Source: Wyeomyia smithii (taxonomy: Eukaryota; Arthropoda; Insecta; Diptera; Culicidae). From it: a stretch of 64,000 nt of DNA. Positions 27,269-39,230 of the stretch are shown here, one piece after another. Where the stretch lies: positions 229,185,916-229,249,915 of the forward strand of contig NC_073695.1 of the NCBI RefSeq assembly GCF_029784165.1, read 5' to 3'. Each line of letters opens with the position of its first letter. The stretch's first letter is position 1. The notes under the pieces were generated by a model. The model was not told the origin of the DNA. It was given only the letters and a program-made list of their open reading frames with translations, and made no database searches. Made by a program: the position numbers and the translations under genes.

Positions 27269-27616
27269 TTACACAACAACGAACACCCTTAGAGAGAAAT
27301 GGGAGTATGTAAATGTAAGCTTCCTGTCTCTCTCTCGCATTGTATAGTACTACTGAACTGTACAAACGTTTTGGCAAAAAGTTCACGGTAAACCATTTTC
27401 AAACAAAAATATTCTGATCTCGATTGTGACTAATTTTTTGTTTCAGTCACATTTGAATTCGTTTGGTTTCCATCACTTCCATCTTAGAATCATTTACAGT
27501 AAATTCAGAATTAATTTCTGCTTTGCCCTTTTCTGTTCTTTTGGTGCGTTTCTCAGCTCTTCTAGGTTGAATTTTGATAGGGTTATTTTTATTATTGGCT
27601 TTTTTAATCCAGGTGA

Positions 27617-27832
27617 AGCCTCCCCAGCTGGTTTAGAGGTACAATGCTGGCCTAACATGCCAGTCGTCGTAGGTTCGAGTCTTGACTCAGGAGAGACTGT
27701 TAGCGTCAGTAGGATCGTAGCGCTAGCCCCGCGATTGTCCTGTACACTTAGCGGTTGGCTGCGCAGTTTGTGTATAGTAAACAGAAGGGCGAATTCCGAT
27801 ACGGAATGTAGCACCAAGGCTTTGCTTTTTTT
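27617..27832 (+). mobile_element. tRNA-derived SINE, family SINE-B, copy 4
   Basis: Head CCCCAGCTGGTTTAGAGGTA, B box GGTTCGAGTC, body CTAGCCCCGCGATTGTCCTG and T-rich 3' end after GCACCAAGGCTTTGC match the other SINE-B copies. No clear target duplication found by eye. Confidence 0.85.
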
Positions 27833-27989
27833 TATTTTGAGCTGATTTAAAATTATTTTTGATAATCTTTTTCTGGAATTTTTTAGTTTTTGGTATCGAA
27901 AAGTTTTCGATTTTGAAAAATTCATGAACTAGTGAAACTTTGACCACTTTGAAGTCATCAAATTCATTTATCTAACGCAAAATTAGAGT

Positions 27990-28205
27990 TTCAGTTTGAA
28001 TTCGATTCCGTCACCTTCCATGGTGTCACAACACTTCCTTTCCGTCGCGGTCGTGATGATGCAGAGGTAAATTCAGTCACCAACGACAACAACAACTGTT
28101 ACATCTTCATTCGTACCCTAAAGACCGTAGGAACGTAGCCGGCGCCGTTATCGATCTATAATTGTTGTACATTGAAGGTAGTATACTAATTCCAAGTAGT
28201 CAAAT
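27990..28205 (+). mobile_element. SINE-C tail fragment (coding-like module), copy 1
   Basis: The module runs from GATTCCGTCACCTTCCATGG through CTTTCCGTCGCGGTCGTG and GATGCAGAGGTAAA to TTGTACATTGAAGGTA. It is shared with 37263-37480 (reverse) and 42380-42570. In the 42 kb copy it is the 3' part of an element with a tRNA-like head, so this is read as a 5'-truncated copy. Confidence 0.65.
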
Positions 28206-29548
28206 ACATGGTTCTTAGCGGCCGTTTACATTCCACGTGGACAACTTATGGGTGGGTAGGGAGTACGCCTATGTCTACGCTTGTCCACGGCAGGGAGGAG
28301 GGGGTAATCATAATGTCCACGTGGACACGATTTTTTACAGATATTCTGATTTTTAGAGTCTTGTCAGCTATACTTGACATAAATTTGGAAACATGTTATT
28401 TTTGGCCTCCTTGTTTTTTGGAAAGATTTTGCAAACATGTTCAGCGCATGTTGAGAATCTTTCAAGAACTTCAGGTAAAATAAGATATATGTTTTGTTGT
28501 CTCTTGTTAACAGCGGTATCTTTAGGTTTTTTAGACTACTTCAAAATCAGTTTTCATAAACTTTGTTTTAACTTTTCGAGGCTTTTTCAACTAAGCTGCG
28601 AGCTAAATTTTTGTCATTGGTCTAATCCATCAATCACTTTTAGCTAAATTTGGAATCAATTTCAGCTCTGGCCTTTTTCTTCTTTGGCGTCCTCCAACCA
28701 TTAGGCTGAACTTAAATCATCATCTTTTTGGCCTTTTCCTCTCGAACCAAATTTAGGGCCATTTTCGTTTTTGGTTTCAGCAGTCTTGTAAAAGTATTTT
28801 CCATAAATTTAGAACTTTTTTTTTGTTTAGAAAAGGTTTGATGTGGTCCGAGGAAAACTTATAATTCCTCTCTAATTTTTTTGTTTTCTTCCTGAAGGTG
28901 TTTTTAATCATTTGAAGTTATATTGAAGATTTTTTTTCTTTTCGACTTCTTCTGGATTCGAGAGATGTAATTCAGCATAAACTTTTGTATTCCCTTTTTT
29001 ATCTTTAAGAGACGTTCGAAAATGTTTTGATTTTTAATAGTAGCTTCACGCGTTTTTCTGATGCTCAATTTTTTGGAGTTTCTTATTTTTTTGAGAACTT
29101 GTTGACCTGAAAGAAGTTTGTTTATAAAGGTTTCAGACAGTTTGCTTCTTGGAATGTTTTCATGCATTGTGAGTAAAATTTGGGTTTTTTTTTAATCTTT
29201 TCTAACTTGTAGAAAAGTTTTAATCTTTCTAGCTTTTTGAAAGCTTTCAGTCATATTGAACTAATTGTTGAATCATTTTTGTTTTTGATCAATATTTTTT
29301 AATTTTTTTGTATGGACCCCACTGCGACCAGTAGTTTTTTGATCTTTTGTGGCATTGTCCTGTTGTTCTCTGTTCGCACATTTTGTTTTTTTAACCTTTT
29401 TGCAGTGTTACTCATTAAGAAGTAACTTGCTCCGTGTTATAGTGCTTTTTGTCTTCAACTTCAGATTTAGTAACCTACTTCCTCCCTTATCGACCATATC
29501 ATATGCTCCTGCGAGCTATTACTCTATCAGCGTATAACGTGCTATAGT
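28206..29548. other. T-rich gene-free stretch
   Basis: The first 300 bases are fairly balanced. From about 28500 to 29350 the + strand is T-rich with TTTTGG and CTTTT words, the mirror image of the A-rich tract at 8831-12225. No coding region supported. Confidence 0.45.
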
Positions 29549-29550
29549 CG

Positions 29551-30845
29551 AAGGGTGTCCACGATGAAATTGCCACACACAAAATTGATTCGCAAAATTC
29601 GAGTTTTCATCTGATTGCTGTCAAATTCTCAGGGATTGAAAAATAACTATTAAACTTCATTTTACCATTTTACTCGTATTTTATTTACAGTCCATACGCA
29701 AAAGCCCGCACCTTGGCCTTAACCCCGGCCATAAGATTTTGCACAACCTGTGAATCAACCATTTTTTTGCATGTAAACCCGTACTTTCTTCAGTTCCTTG
29801 ACTGTCCTCACTACCTTAGGTTGTTTAAGAAGGTGCTGCTTCATAATCGCCCAGTACTTTTCGATGGGCGGAGCTCCGGAGTGTTGGGAGGGTTGAACAT
29901 TTTCGGCACGAAATTGACCTTATTGTCCGCATACCACCTCAGCACGTCCTTTGAGTAGTGGCATGAGGCCAAATCCGGCCAGAAGATTGTTGGGACGTTG
30001 TGGGTCTTCAGGAGAGGAAGCAGCCGCTTCTGGTGGCACTCTTTCATGTGCACCTGTCCGTTCATCGTGTCCTGGGTCACGAAAGGTGCACTCCGCTTCC
30101 CGCACGTGCAGATGGCTTGCCAAACCAGGAATTTCTTCGCAAATTTGGACATCTTCTGAGTGCGGACATGCTCCGGAACGCTGAACTTATCCTTGGCCGT
30201 GAAAAACAGGTTGCCGGGGATCTGTTTGAAGTCGGCCTTCACGTATGTTTCGTCGTCCATGATGCAGCATTCAACTTTAGTCAGCATGTTGAGGTACAAC
30301 TTCCTGGCACGGGTTTTGGCGGACTTGTTCTGCTTCTCGTCGCGATTAGGGGCCTTTTGTACCTGAACGTTCGAAGCCCAGCCTTAGTTTTGGCCTTCTG
30401 GACAAAACTTCGGCTTAGGTGTAGCTTCTTAGCCACATCCCGAACGGAGGCGTTCGGGTTTCGGTTGAAGGCCCCAACTACGCGGTTGTGATTTTTGGTG
30501 TTGTACGGAATACTTTTTCCTTCACTTCTGGGCTTCCGATCGGTGGTCAATCGTTCCTCGAACCGCTTAATCACTCGCGACACCGTGGAATTCGCGATTC
30601 CCAACGTTTTAGCGATGGAACGATGCGAGAGTTCCTTGTTCTCGTGATGAATGCGCAAGATTTTATCACGCACGAGCTGTTCTTTCGACTCCATTTCCGC
30701 GAGTTTTGATCACAGGACTTTAAAACTTGCAGGATGTAAATAATGCACTATGAACTAAATCCACCCAAATTTTCATTAAATTCTACCCTACGGTTAAAAA
30801 GTTAGAGCAATTTCATGGTGTAGCAATTTCATCGTGGACACCCTT
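29551..30845 (-). mobile_element. Complete DD37E-type mariner-family transposon
   Basis: Terminal inverted repeats read AAGGGTGTCCACGATGAAAT at the left and, in reverse complement, the same 20 bases at the right. The right end is followed by TA (30846-30847). On the left the corresponding dinucleotide is CG, so one copy of the TA target duplication has mutated. The 1.3 kb element holds one transposase gene on the minus strand filling most of its length. Structure, size and transposase match mosquito elements of the ITmD37E type. Confidence 0.85.
29685..30694 (-). pseudogene. DD37E-type mariner transposase, three frameshifts
   Basis: Begins at ATG 30694 (MESKEQLVRDKIL). The N-terminus has a helix-turn-helix DNA-binding region (HRSIAKTLGIANSTVSRVIKRF). 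A frameshift near 30365-30375 precedes the catalytic core. The first Asp lies in CCIMDDETYVK and the second in PDLASCHYSKD. A one-base deletion near 29870 falls immediately before the third catalytic residue, so the frame as it stands reads PELRPSKST where an E 37 residues after the second D would be expected. A third indel in an A run near 29763 brings an early stop. The whole reading path is about 336 codons, the usual length for this family. It cannot make an active enzyme. Confidence 0.85.
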
Positions 30846-30940
30846 TATGATATTATCGAAGCTTTAAAACAATGGTTATTAAGTCTAGAGGGAAGTTTTT
30901 GTGTGGAAGAGCCCGAGAACTTAATGTCTTTTTGCCAACG

Positions 30941-31035
30941 AATGGCCTATCACCACTCGCTTGTCAAAGCGGACTCTGTAACCTTGCGACTACGAAGCTC
31001 TACTTTTGATCCCTCATATGATTTTCAGGCGGTTC
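30941..31035 (-). mobile_element. SINE-C head fragment, copy 1
   Basis: CCACTCGCTTGTCAAAGCGG, ACTCTGTAACCTTGCG and ACTACGAAGCTC match 39157-39225 closely. On the minus strand this reads as a tRNA-like arm (CCGCTTTGACAAGCG hairpin). In the second copy it is followed by a B box, GAATTCGAATCC. The B box is mutated here. Confidence 0.5.
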
Positions 31036-33800
31036 ACAACTTCACTACAAATTCATTTTTGTGTTGGTATTTTCATAGTTTCAATGATTTTTTGCTATGT
31101 TTTGACTATTTTCTGTTTGGCCTCTAATTTTGTTTTGCTAGAAGTCAGTTTAGAGTAGATTTTGAAATCTATTGAGCTGTTTTTCTCGCGCTCAGAAGTG
31201 TTTTCAATCATTCAAAGTATAACATGTGATTATATATTTTGTTTTCTTGTAGACTATAAAGTCGTTTCAAGTATTCGGATTTCTTTGCTTCTTTGCTAAT
31301 GCACAGTTTCAGCGAAAATTACTCATTTCTGATAACATCCCGTATCCTGATAAGTTTTTACTAAATAAGAATCGTTAGAACCCTATCATTTAATCTGAGT
31401 TTTGAAATTTGACCACACATGGTCTAATTTCTTTACCAATATTTAAAAACGAACAAATGTTCAATATTTGAAAAAGTAAAATGTTATATTCCAAAGCTAT
31501 CACTTAATTATATCGCTTCGCCGATGAACCATCCGGTTTCAAAATGTTCTCTGACGAATAACCATTGAAGTTTTTTAAAAATTTGGATATTTTGAAATAT
31601 TCGAAAGTTCAACAGATCACGATTAGCTGGGACATTCTGTGGCGCAAAAATTGATGTACCACCACCGGGAGGTGGTAGTTTTTGCTCCCCTCCCACCCAA
31701 AGCGCATCAGGCGGCGCAACACACACGCATGTGGGAGGGGTGAAAGTGAAATGGTTTTTTCATTTGCTAAAAATTTGCAATTATAATTTCCAACGTGCCA
31801 TTATTATTGTGTCCCCTGCAGGCCACCGTTACGAGCACGACTTATGGGTTTTGCACGGTCCTGTGCTGTGTTCAATAGGTTGATGGGGTTCGAAAGACAG
31901 AACTATCCGAAGCCTCGACGACACTCGGCACGTCTGTGCAGCACTGTGACGGTCGCGCACACGAGGTTTGTTTTGGTTTCATGTTTGGACTATATTCCGC
32001 ATATAAAAGGTGAAATATTTATGAGCTCTTGGGAATTTTGCAAATTTATACCGAGTGGAGCAGCAGCAGCGCTGATTACACCCTAAAAGCTTTGCAGGAA
32101 ATTATCGTTTCAGGTTTCACATTATTTGGTCAAGACAATGTAACCTTCCATACGGCGGAGGTAATGTTTTGTGTGTTCGTTTGCGAAACCTACACGGCAT
32201 AAACTAGGTGGCTAGGTTGTTGTGGCACCGTTGGGGACGGAGAAACCTACCGATCGTAACGTAGTTAACCGTATGCGCTGCTTCGCAGCCGAGGCAAAAA
32301 ACTGTATGTTACGTCTTTCGTATGGATTATATCAATTCCAACCGGTAGCTACCAGTTCTTCAATCGAAAAATTTTATGAATGTTTGTTGGTGTTTGCCGC
32401 TACTCTAGCTCATGTAGTAAACCGTAACTTTTGTTATCAACTAGAAGCACGATCTCTAATTAATGTGCCTCTAAAATGTTCATTTCTAGCTCTAACCGAA
32501 AAGCTATTTGTGAAAGGTGAAACATCGATTTGGTTTGTGTTTTTATGGCACAGCGCGATCAATTAGAACCTTTGATCTGCAATAATGACGTGCTTATGAC
32601 ACCGCGTGCCCGGGGTCCGTCGAGGCTGACAATCATATCGGCAAACAGTTTCCAGATTGATAAAAATAGCCTCGAAATCGCAGCGGCTGCCAATATGCTG
32701 CCAATGACGGACGGTTCGGGCAGGAGGACACACATACGAGACAGTGTGACTGATAGATATATCCACCGTCTCTATCCGTTTCCCCAATCGCGGTAGCCAC
32801 TCTTGAGAGCACCGATGTCAACCACTGGATTTGCGATTTTGCCGTCTCCGAATCGATTTTCGATAGAATTTTTACTGACAAGTCAGCAGTTTTTTTTTAT
32901 TACTTCTCCACTGTAAACAAGCGTGATAATCTCGGTGCCAAACCGACTATTCGTGTGTGTTGTTTGCGACCGAAGGGGCTAAAGTGCTTCCCGTGTATTC
33001 TGGCCACAGTACGTCTGAATGCTAGCTAGTCTGAGAAGTACGGCCGGATCAAACGGCTAGTAGTGTATCGATTTTTATTTCGCTGCACACATCCTAGGAG
33101 ACCTTGTTCGATTAAACTCTCGGCAGTCGGAGGTTTTTTTCTGCTTGCTTGCCAGTCGCGACCAAAGCTATATTAAAGCTCGTCGCATGTGGAATATTGA
33201 TTTACCTTCCGCAACTTATTTAGCTGAGCTCCGGGTGAGCACAAGCAGAAGCAGCAGCAGCCGTCATCGTCATCAGCTCAAGTGTGCAAAATGGCCAAGT
33301 TGGATTTGCGAAGTTGATAAACGATTGAAAGATGTCTCCGATCTTGGGGAAAAAAATCCGTGGGAAAGAAAAACACGGTCGATGAACGAACGAGGGTTGA
33401 ATAGATTACATATGCCTAAAAAAATATTTAAAAAAATATAATGATCATGGCTTACTATCATCGATATAGATTATAAATTAAATCCCGGCCTGTTTTATAT
33501 AATCTATGTTGATGATGGAAAGTTCTGCGTAATTCAAACTAGAAGTAACAAGTGGAAAGATTAAACGTTTTCACTCAACTTTGCCAACGCAATCAAAGAC
33601 ACGTGCCCTTAAGTCATTCGAACACCGCTTTCAAATTCAAGTGAAATTTAGAGCTAAATTTAGAAAAAATGCTGTAGAACAGTGTGGAAACAGGAAAGTG
33701 CAGTTCTTTTTTTTTATCAAAATTTTATAAAATTCAATTTTCTATAAGATTGTAGAAGAAACCATTTTCTCACGTAATTAGATAAAAAAGTTACAATTTT

Positions 33801-34013
33801 TTAGCCTTGGTGCTACATTCCGTATCGGAGCTCGACCTTCTGTTTATTATACACAGACTTCGCAGCCAACTGTTAAGTGTACAGGACAATTGCGGGGCTA
33901 GCGCTACGATCCTACTGACACTAACAGTCTCTCCCGAGCCGTGACTCGAACCTACGACGACTGGCTTGTTAGGCCAGCATCGTACCTCGAGACCAGCTGG
34001 GAGAGTCATCAAA
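33801..34013 (-). mobile_element. tRNA-derived SINE, family SINE-B, copy 5
   Basis: Reverse complement of the SINE-B consensus: it starts with CCTTGGTGCTACATTCCG (3' end) and finishes CTCGAGACCAGCTGGGAGAG (head). It is one of the least altered copies and lies in minus orientation. Confidence 0.88.
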
Positions 34014-34753
34014 GGATAGGTTCCTCTCAATAGAGACATTTTCTAGAAGACATGAAACATCTACCATCAATGGTTTCCGACTTACAGATTTTTGTCGCGA
34101 AATTACATGATTTCGACCATAGAGGCCCCTCATGATAGCTTTTCGAGAAGCTAACAAACACGTTTGAGCTGCCCCTAAATCATGTCTGATTGGGCTGAAA
34201 TTTCGATCATTTTTGTGGGCCAATGAGCAAAATGTATATTGTCAGTTCTTTAAATTCGATTAAGATTTTTTTTCTATAGAAGGATTTCACGTCAACTCAA
34301 ACAGATGTTGGTAGCACACTCTCAGAATTCTATTAAATTTTGTGGGTGTATACTACTCTAAGCAACTTTGTGCATTTTTTCCAAAAATTGATCTGTACTA
34401 ACATTTGAAAAGGGCTGAAGTTGTCATGACTTCTCTTGAATTGTCTGAACTTTCATTAGACAATATTGAAAAAAAAATCGATTTGAGATCCTGCTCTGAA
34501 GAAAATTCATTTTAAAAACAAAAAGTGTTATCAAAAAATCGGTCATCTCAGATTTTTTTCAAGATAAGTTTTTTTGGATAGACTGTTTAGTTGCCTAAAC
34601 CCTTTCAGAACAAACCAAAGTGGGCACTCTTGAGGAAAAAGGTTTTTCTGACATAGTTTTTTTCGAGCGGCTCCATACGTGGTCGTAATGAGGCGCATGA
34701 AAAAGATTTTGTTAGATGTTATTTTTTATACAGTGATTTTTAGATTTTATCAC

Positions 34754-35019
34754 GGTCAAAAAAACATCCTCCAGTGAATCCGACAAAACTGTGGTGAAAT
34801 GATAAAAATTGGGTTTTTTTTTTTGTTATATTTCAATCCCAAGTAACAATATTGGTTTTATCACCGCTTTATAGCGCTTAATACAGCCAAAACAGCGCTA
34901 TAAAACTTTGATAAAACCTGTTTTGTTATTTGGGATGCAATACAAAAAAAAATATTGACCTCCATCATTTCCTCGAATCCACAGTCTCGCTAGAATCACC
35001 GAAAAGTGTTTTTTTGACC
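34754..35019. mobile_element. Hairpin MITE
   Basis: GGTCAAAAAAACA at 34754 is matched by TGTTTTTTTGACC ending at 35019. The inner core at 34837-34935 (TCCCAAGTAACAATATTGG ... TTATAGCGC ... GTTATTTGGGA) is a near-perfect ~99-base hairpin. Non-coding; superfamily unknown. Confidence 0.6.
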
Positions 35020-35126
35020 GACAGTCAGCGTTGAGACGGTTTACCTATCTATCTCTTAGTGATTACATTGAAGTGTTCGGAATTTGAATTAAAGCCGAGT
35101 TCTGAATTCTCGTTAATTTCATAAAC

Positions 35127-36479
35127 CAGGGTGACTACTACCGGGAAAAACCGGGAGAATCAGGGAATATCAGGGATTTAATTTTTCGAACAGGGAAATC
35201 AGGGAATATCAGGGAATTAAAAAAGTCATCCATGAAAATTTTAGAGGCTTGGGATTTTTTTACAGAGTTAGTTTTGAATTGGATTTATTAACAAGACATT
35301 AAGTAGTGCGCGCATTTTATGGTAATTACTTCGCTTTTTTATTAAAACCAGTGGTTAGACGAGATTTTTTTCTTCGGTTTCTTGCAATTGCTTCCGAACT
35401 ATTGACGCACCTTCTAACATCGCCTGAGCAAGCTTCACTATCGCCATTGTCATATTCCAGTAATCAAAAATGGTGATTACATTTTTGCAAGCAATTAACA
35501 GAAAACTCAAAGACTTGCTCAATAGTTTGAGTGTGTTCATAACTCGAAATATAGTGAGTCCAATTAAAGACGAAGTCACACGTTAATTTTATCAAATTTC
35601 TACTCTGGAATTTTAACCAGTAGAATCAATTGAAACTAACTTAAATGAGATTAAATCTATCATTAAAAATTTCAAAAGTATAAAAGCAGTTTAAAGTTCT
35701 TGAGAAATTCTCAGAAACTGTTTTTAAAATGATCATTTTGCCAAATTATGGAAAAATGCCAAAAATACTCAAATCTTAAAACCGGATAAGAAACCAGCTG
35801 AGGTTTCAAGTTGTCGACCAATCAATTTATGATGATACGAGCTAATGAATCTGAAGGTTATTCAAGTGGAACTACTCTTCTTTCTATTTTTCTACTTTTT
35901 ACAGTCAAGAACCAAAATTCTAAATCTGATTGATTTTCTTGTCGAAGCAGGTGTGTCTCGAAATATTTAATTGATAACACTGTTCCTGTGAATTTTGTTG
36001 CCCCTAGACGTTTCGGCAATGCCTCAAGTCTTAAGAAAATAAAATTTTCCCGTAAGTTAACGGAAAAACGGCGAACACGGTGAGCACTTCTGCATTTACC
36101 ACGGGCACCAAAATGAACAGGTTAAAAAGCTATAATATTTCTAGGGTACTTATTTGAGCTTAAGGACAACTTTTTTTCACTTTAGTCGTCCAGTGTATTT
36201 TTTATTTTCAATTTTATTAAACTGGACGTGTTTCTCAACAAAAAATATTTTTGTTCAAGATTCAAGTTAGCAATAGCGAAGCTAAACTGTTTTAATTACT
36301 GGTGGGAATTTTAGCAGAAATCAGTTTAAGTCTGATCCTTTTTAGTAGATTTAGGTGGAAAACCCTATAAAAGTCGTAACTTAAATCAGTTCAAAATAAA
36401 TTTGAATAGTCAGGGAAAAAAATTAGGAACATCAGGAAATATCAGAGAATTTATTTTTGAAAATTGAGTCGCCACCCTG
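35127..36479. mobile_element. CAGGGTG-ended element with 5-bp target duplication
   Basis: The left end CAGGGTGACTACT and the reverse complement of the right end, CAGGGTGGCGACT, form a short TIR. TAAAC occurs directly outside both ends (35122-35126 and 36480-36484), a perfect 5-base duplication. AGGGAAT/ATCAGGGA repeats follow the left end and precede the right end. A similar end is seen at 58147-58232. No transposase recognised; superfamily unassigned. Confidence 0.7.
35492..35968 (+). pseudogene. Internally deleted Jockey-clade ORF2 relic
   Basis: Stretches such as CTCAAAGACTTGCTCA, GAAACTAACTTAAATGAGAT, CCAAATTATGGAAAAATGC, AAACCGGATAAGAA and ATCTGAAGGTTATTCAAG line up in order with 20780-21540 of the Jockey-clade LINE. 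Several blocks are missing between them and there are many stops. No coding function. Confidence 0.8.
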
Positions 36480-36769
36480 TAAACAAAACATGTTTTAATC
36501 TATATAAATAGCACTTAATTGCAACAACAATAAAATAACCAACATGTAGCCAAGAAAATTAATTTTTCGTTGTTTTTTAGTGCAAGAAGTTACATCATAG
36601 CTTAAGTGTTCGAAATTTGATGCAGTACGGTTTATCGATTTATAAAAATAACTTCAGCCCCTTTCAAATGTTAGTACATATTAATTTTCGAAAAAAATTC
36701 GAAGTTCCTTAGGTTAATAAGGCTTACACGCTCACAAAATTTTATTGAATTCTGAAAGGGCCTTGTCAG

Positions 36770-37262
36770 CCCCATCCTCCATTAGTCCAGTTGGCGCAAA
36801 GTACTTCCATACAGTCAGAAGGTGTGCGTTCGGATGGTTGCCGCGTATTTCAACAATTAGGTATATCAGATTTTCATATCATCTGAAAAAGCTGAGTTTT
36901 CTAAGCAAACACGATTTTGAAAAATTTTATACCGTGTTTCGGTTTTCAAATCACAAACTAAAACTCTTTGAAATCTGTTAAAAATCGCGTACGATTTCAG
37001 TTAAGTGAAACATAACTCAAACCGTACACCGCCATCGTGAGCCAAACTCGAATAATTATCAATTCTTCATACACAAACTGTTACGCGCTTCGCGAGTTAA
37101 TGGATCAAAGATCCCAAATTAGGCACAAAACGGCCGAAAACCCCTTCTAAAGGCCAGAAAAAGCCAAAACAGAAAATGAGCCCGAATAAAGTTCAGAATG
37201 AGCTTGACCACCGCACATTCTCCGTGGTGGATCTTAGCTAATGAAGTTGCCCAAAAAACCAC
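36770..37262. other. Gene-free spacer
   Basis: Nothing recognised; moderately AT-rich sequence between the F2 foldback and a SINE-C tail fragment. Confidence 0.35.
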
Positions 37263-37480
37263 GTACATGACATGACAACTTGAGATTAGTTTAGCATCTT
37301 CAATGTACATCAATTCAGTAACTTCCGCTGCCGATTACATCCTAACGGTCGTTAAAGTGAGGAAGACGTTGTAGCAGTCGTTGTTGTCGGAGGCCAAGTT
37401 TGCCTCTGCATCTCCACGACTGCGACGGAAAGTAAGGGTTGCATCACCGTGGTAAGTGACGGAATCGAACGATGTTGCGC
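37263..37480 (-). mobile_element. SINE-C tail fragment, copy 2
   Basis: Read on the minus strand: GATTCCGTCACTTACCACGG, CTTACTTTCCGTCGCAGTCG, GATGCAGAGGCAAACTTGG, ACAACAACGACTGCTAC, then TTGATGTACATTGAAGATGC. The same block order is seen at 27990-28205 and 42380-42570. Confidence 0.65.
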
Positions 37481-37765
37481 GCGAAGTTAACTCATTACGA
37501 AGTAGAACGATGAGTATTTTTCTTGAGTATGTTTTTTGTCTATGCGAGCGACGCACGGGAAAGCCATCAACTACTCTAACTTTACAAATGTTCAAGTTTG
37601 TCTTTTAAAATTCCCGAGTACAAAACACACGCATTTTGGTAGACGCGGTAAAAGGTAAAAGATAAATTTTGCGTAGTCATTAGATTAATCAGGATCTTTA
37701 TTGACCAAACGACACCTACTCCGAATCACGACTCGCTTATATAAAAGTAACGCGTGTATAAACTG

Positions 37766-38271
37766 TCAAACCGAGACCGAGTTTATTTCTAAATTTCTAC
37801 GACTGAAACGGAAAGAAAGGTTTGTGCTATCATGTTTTCTGTAAGACAGAATAGCTTTTCCCTGTGAATGTTGTTCGGAGCGTTAAAAACTATAGCAATC
37901 AGTCGAAAAAGTGTTGGCCAGTAGCTTTTGGAGTCGCAAGAACTGCCTTGGACATGGTGAAACAATCAATGATCAATAATATTGTACGTTATTGAACTGT
38001 TGGATGTTGAAATCAAGGTCAAGCCGAGACCGAGTTTATTTCTAAATTTCTACGACTGAAACGGAAAGAAAGGTTTGTGCTATCATGTTTCCTGTAAGAC
38101 AGAATAGCTTTTCCTTGTGAATGTTGTTCGGAGCGTTAAAAACTATAACAATCAGTCGAAAAAGTGTTGGCCAGTAGCTTTTGGAGTCGCAAGAACTGCC
38201 TTGGATATGGTGAAACAATCAATGATCAATAATATTGTACGTTATTGAACTGTTGGATGTTGAAATCAAGG
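37766..38271. repeat. 253-bp tandem duplication
   Basis: CCGAGACCGAGTTTATTTCT at 37771 recurs at 38024, and ATTGTACGTTATTGAACTG at 37981 recurs at 38234, a constant offset of 253 bases. The two units (37766-38018 and 38019-38271) differ at only a few positions, so the duplication is recent compared with the surrounding relics. The second unit runs directly into a mariner transposase fragment. Confidence 0.9.
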
Positions 38272-38400
38272 TGAAACGGCCGCATACGCCGAAGGAAAAA
38301 GTGCTCTTACACCAAGACAACGCTCCCGCTCCTTCTACTCGCGATTCAACTGATAAATTGAAGGAATCTATATGTAACTCATTTTATTCACTGTCTTTAG
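38235..38400 (+). pseudogene. mariner (DD34D-type) transposase fragment
   Basis: The frame reads LLDVEIKVKRPHTPKEKVLLHQDNAP, which contains the mariner signature HQDNAP around the second catalytic Asp. The usual following His is replaced (NAPAPS). Only about 50 residues are recognisable; no TIRs or other motifs are visible. The preceding LLDVEIK words also fall within the 253-bp duplicated unit, so part of the gene fragment was duplicated. Confidence 0.7.
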
Positions 38401-38423
38401 AAATGGTTTGTGCGGGTATATAG

Positions 38424-39140
38424 TGCTTTTATTCTTGTTAACCTCGAGTATTACTAGTTCAAATCTAAATTGAACACGACTTTTTAATTTATAGGTTGTG
38501 AGTGCCTTCAAGGTTTAGCAAAGTTGTATACAAATAATTTGATACAATTAAGCTGAAATAGAAAAATATTTATTTTGCTCTCCATATGACTCTCAAACAG
38601 TAATCAACCAAAGGGGGCATCCATAAAATAATTCACGCGTATAGGAGGGACCTCCCGTCCTAAGAAAATTGTGACGATTTATGACGTCACATAAAGAATG
38701 TTTAAAAATTGAGAATGGGAAAACTGTTTGATAGTTTTCTCACACTCTCTTTTTGATAACCCAATTGACGCAAATGCAGTTATTTTTTTTCTGTATGGAC
38801 CACACTCACTGTGATCAAAAACGTTGATTTTTAATGATATCGTTAGGATGTCTGCTGTATTCCGCACTTCTGTTATTGGCAATTGGCACCATTGAGAGTA
38901 AGTGACATGCTTACGCTTACTGCTCTGAGCCTCTTTGCCTTCTACCAATATTATCGCCAATTGTAATTCCCTGGAGAGCTTTCAACAAAATATCTCTCTG
39001 ACCAGTTTTATTGTAAGAGAGACTTGCTTTTGACAAGATGCACTCATCGAGGTTTGTAGAGTTCAACGTGAAGAAAGAGTGAAAAGGAGCCTAAAAATAA
39101 ACCCATCCCAAAGTCCGTTGATATCTAATGCCCTGGAATC
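38424..39140. other. AT-rich gene-free spacer
   Basis: No gene or repeat that I can support. Confidence 0.35.
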
Positions 39141-39230
39141 TACTAGGATTCGAATTCACAATCACCCGCTTGTCAAAGCTGACTCGGTGACTTTGCGGAT
39201 ACGACTCTTTCCCTCATACAGTTATACTGA
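39140..39230 (-). mobile_element. SINE-C head fragment, copy 2
   Basis: On the minus strand: TATCCGCAAAGTCACCGAGT (A-box region), a CTTTGACAAGCGGG arm and GTGAATTCGAATCC (B box). It matches 30941-31035 and, after the B box, resembles the head of the composite at 42090. Confidence 0.55.

Larger units (their letters stand above)
30848..34317. other. Largely single-copy-looking gene-free stretch
   Basis: Apart from a SINE-C head fragment (30941-31035) and a SINE-B copy (33801-34013) there is no recognisable element. About 31780-33300 is the least AT-rich part and might hold regulatory elements or a non-coding exon. Frames up to 114 codons (32222-32566) do not look like known proteins and lack a believable start context or homologous words. 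Confidence 0.4.
34318..36765. mobile_element. Foldback element (family F2) with nested insertions
   Basis: The outer arms CAGAATTCTATTAAATTTTG (about 34322) and AACATTTGAAAAGGGCTGAA (to about 34430) recur in reverse complement at 36654-36765. The left arm is also homologous to the centre of the foldback at 2375-3453. Inside sit a hairpin MITE (34754-35019) and a CAGGGTG-ended element (35127-36479) that itself contains a Jockey relic. Exact outer ends are uncertain. Confidence 0.6.
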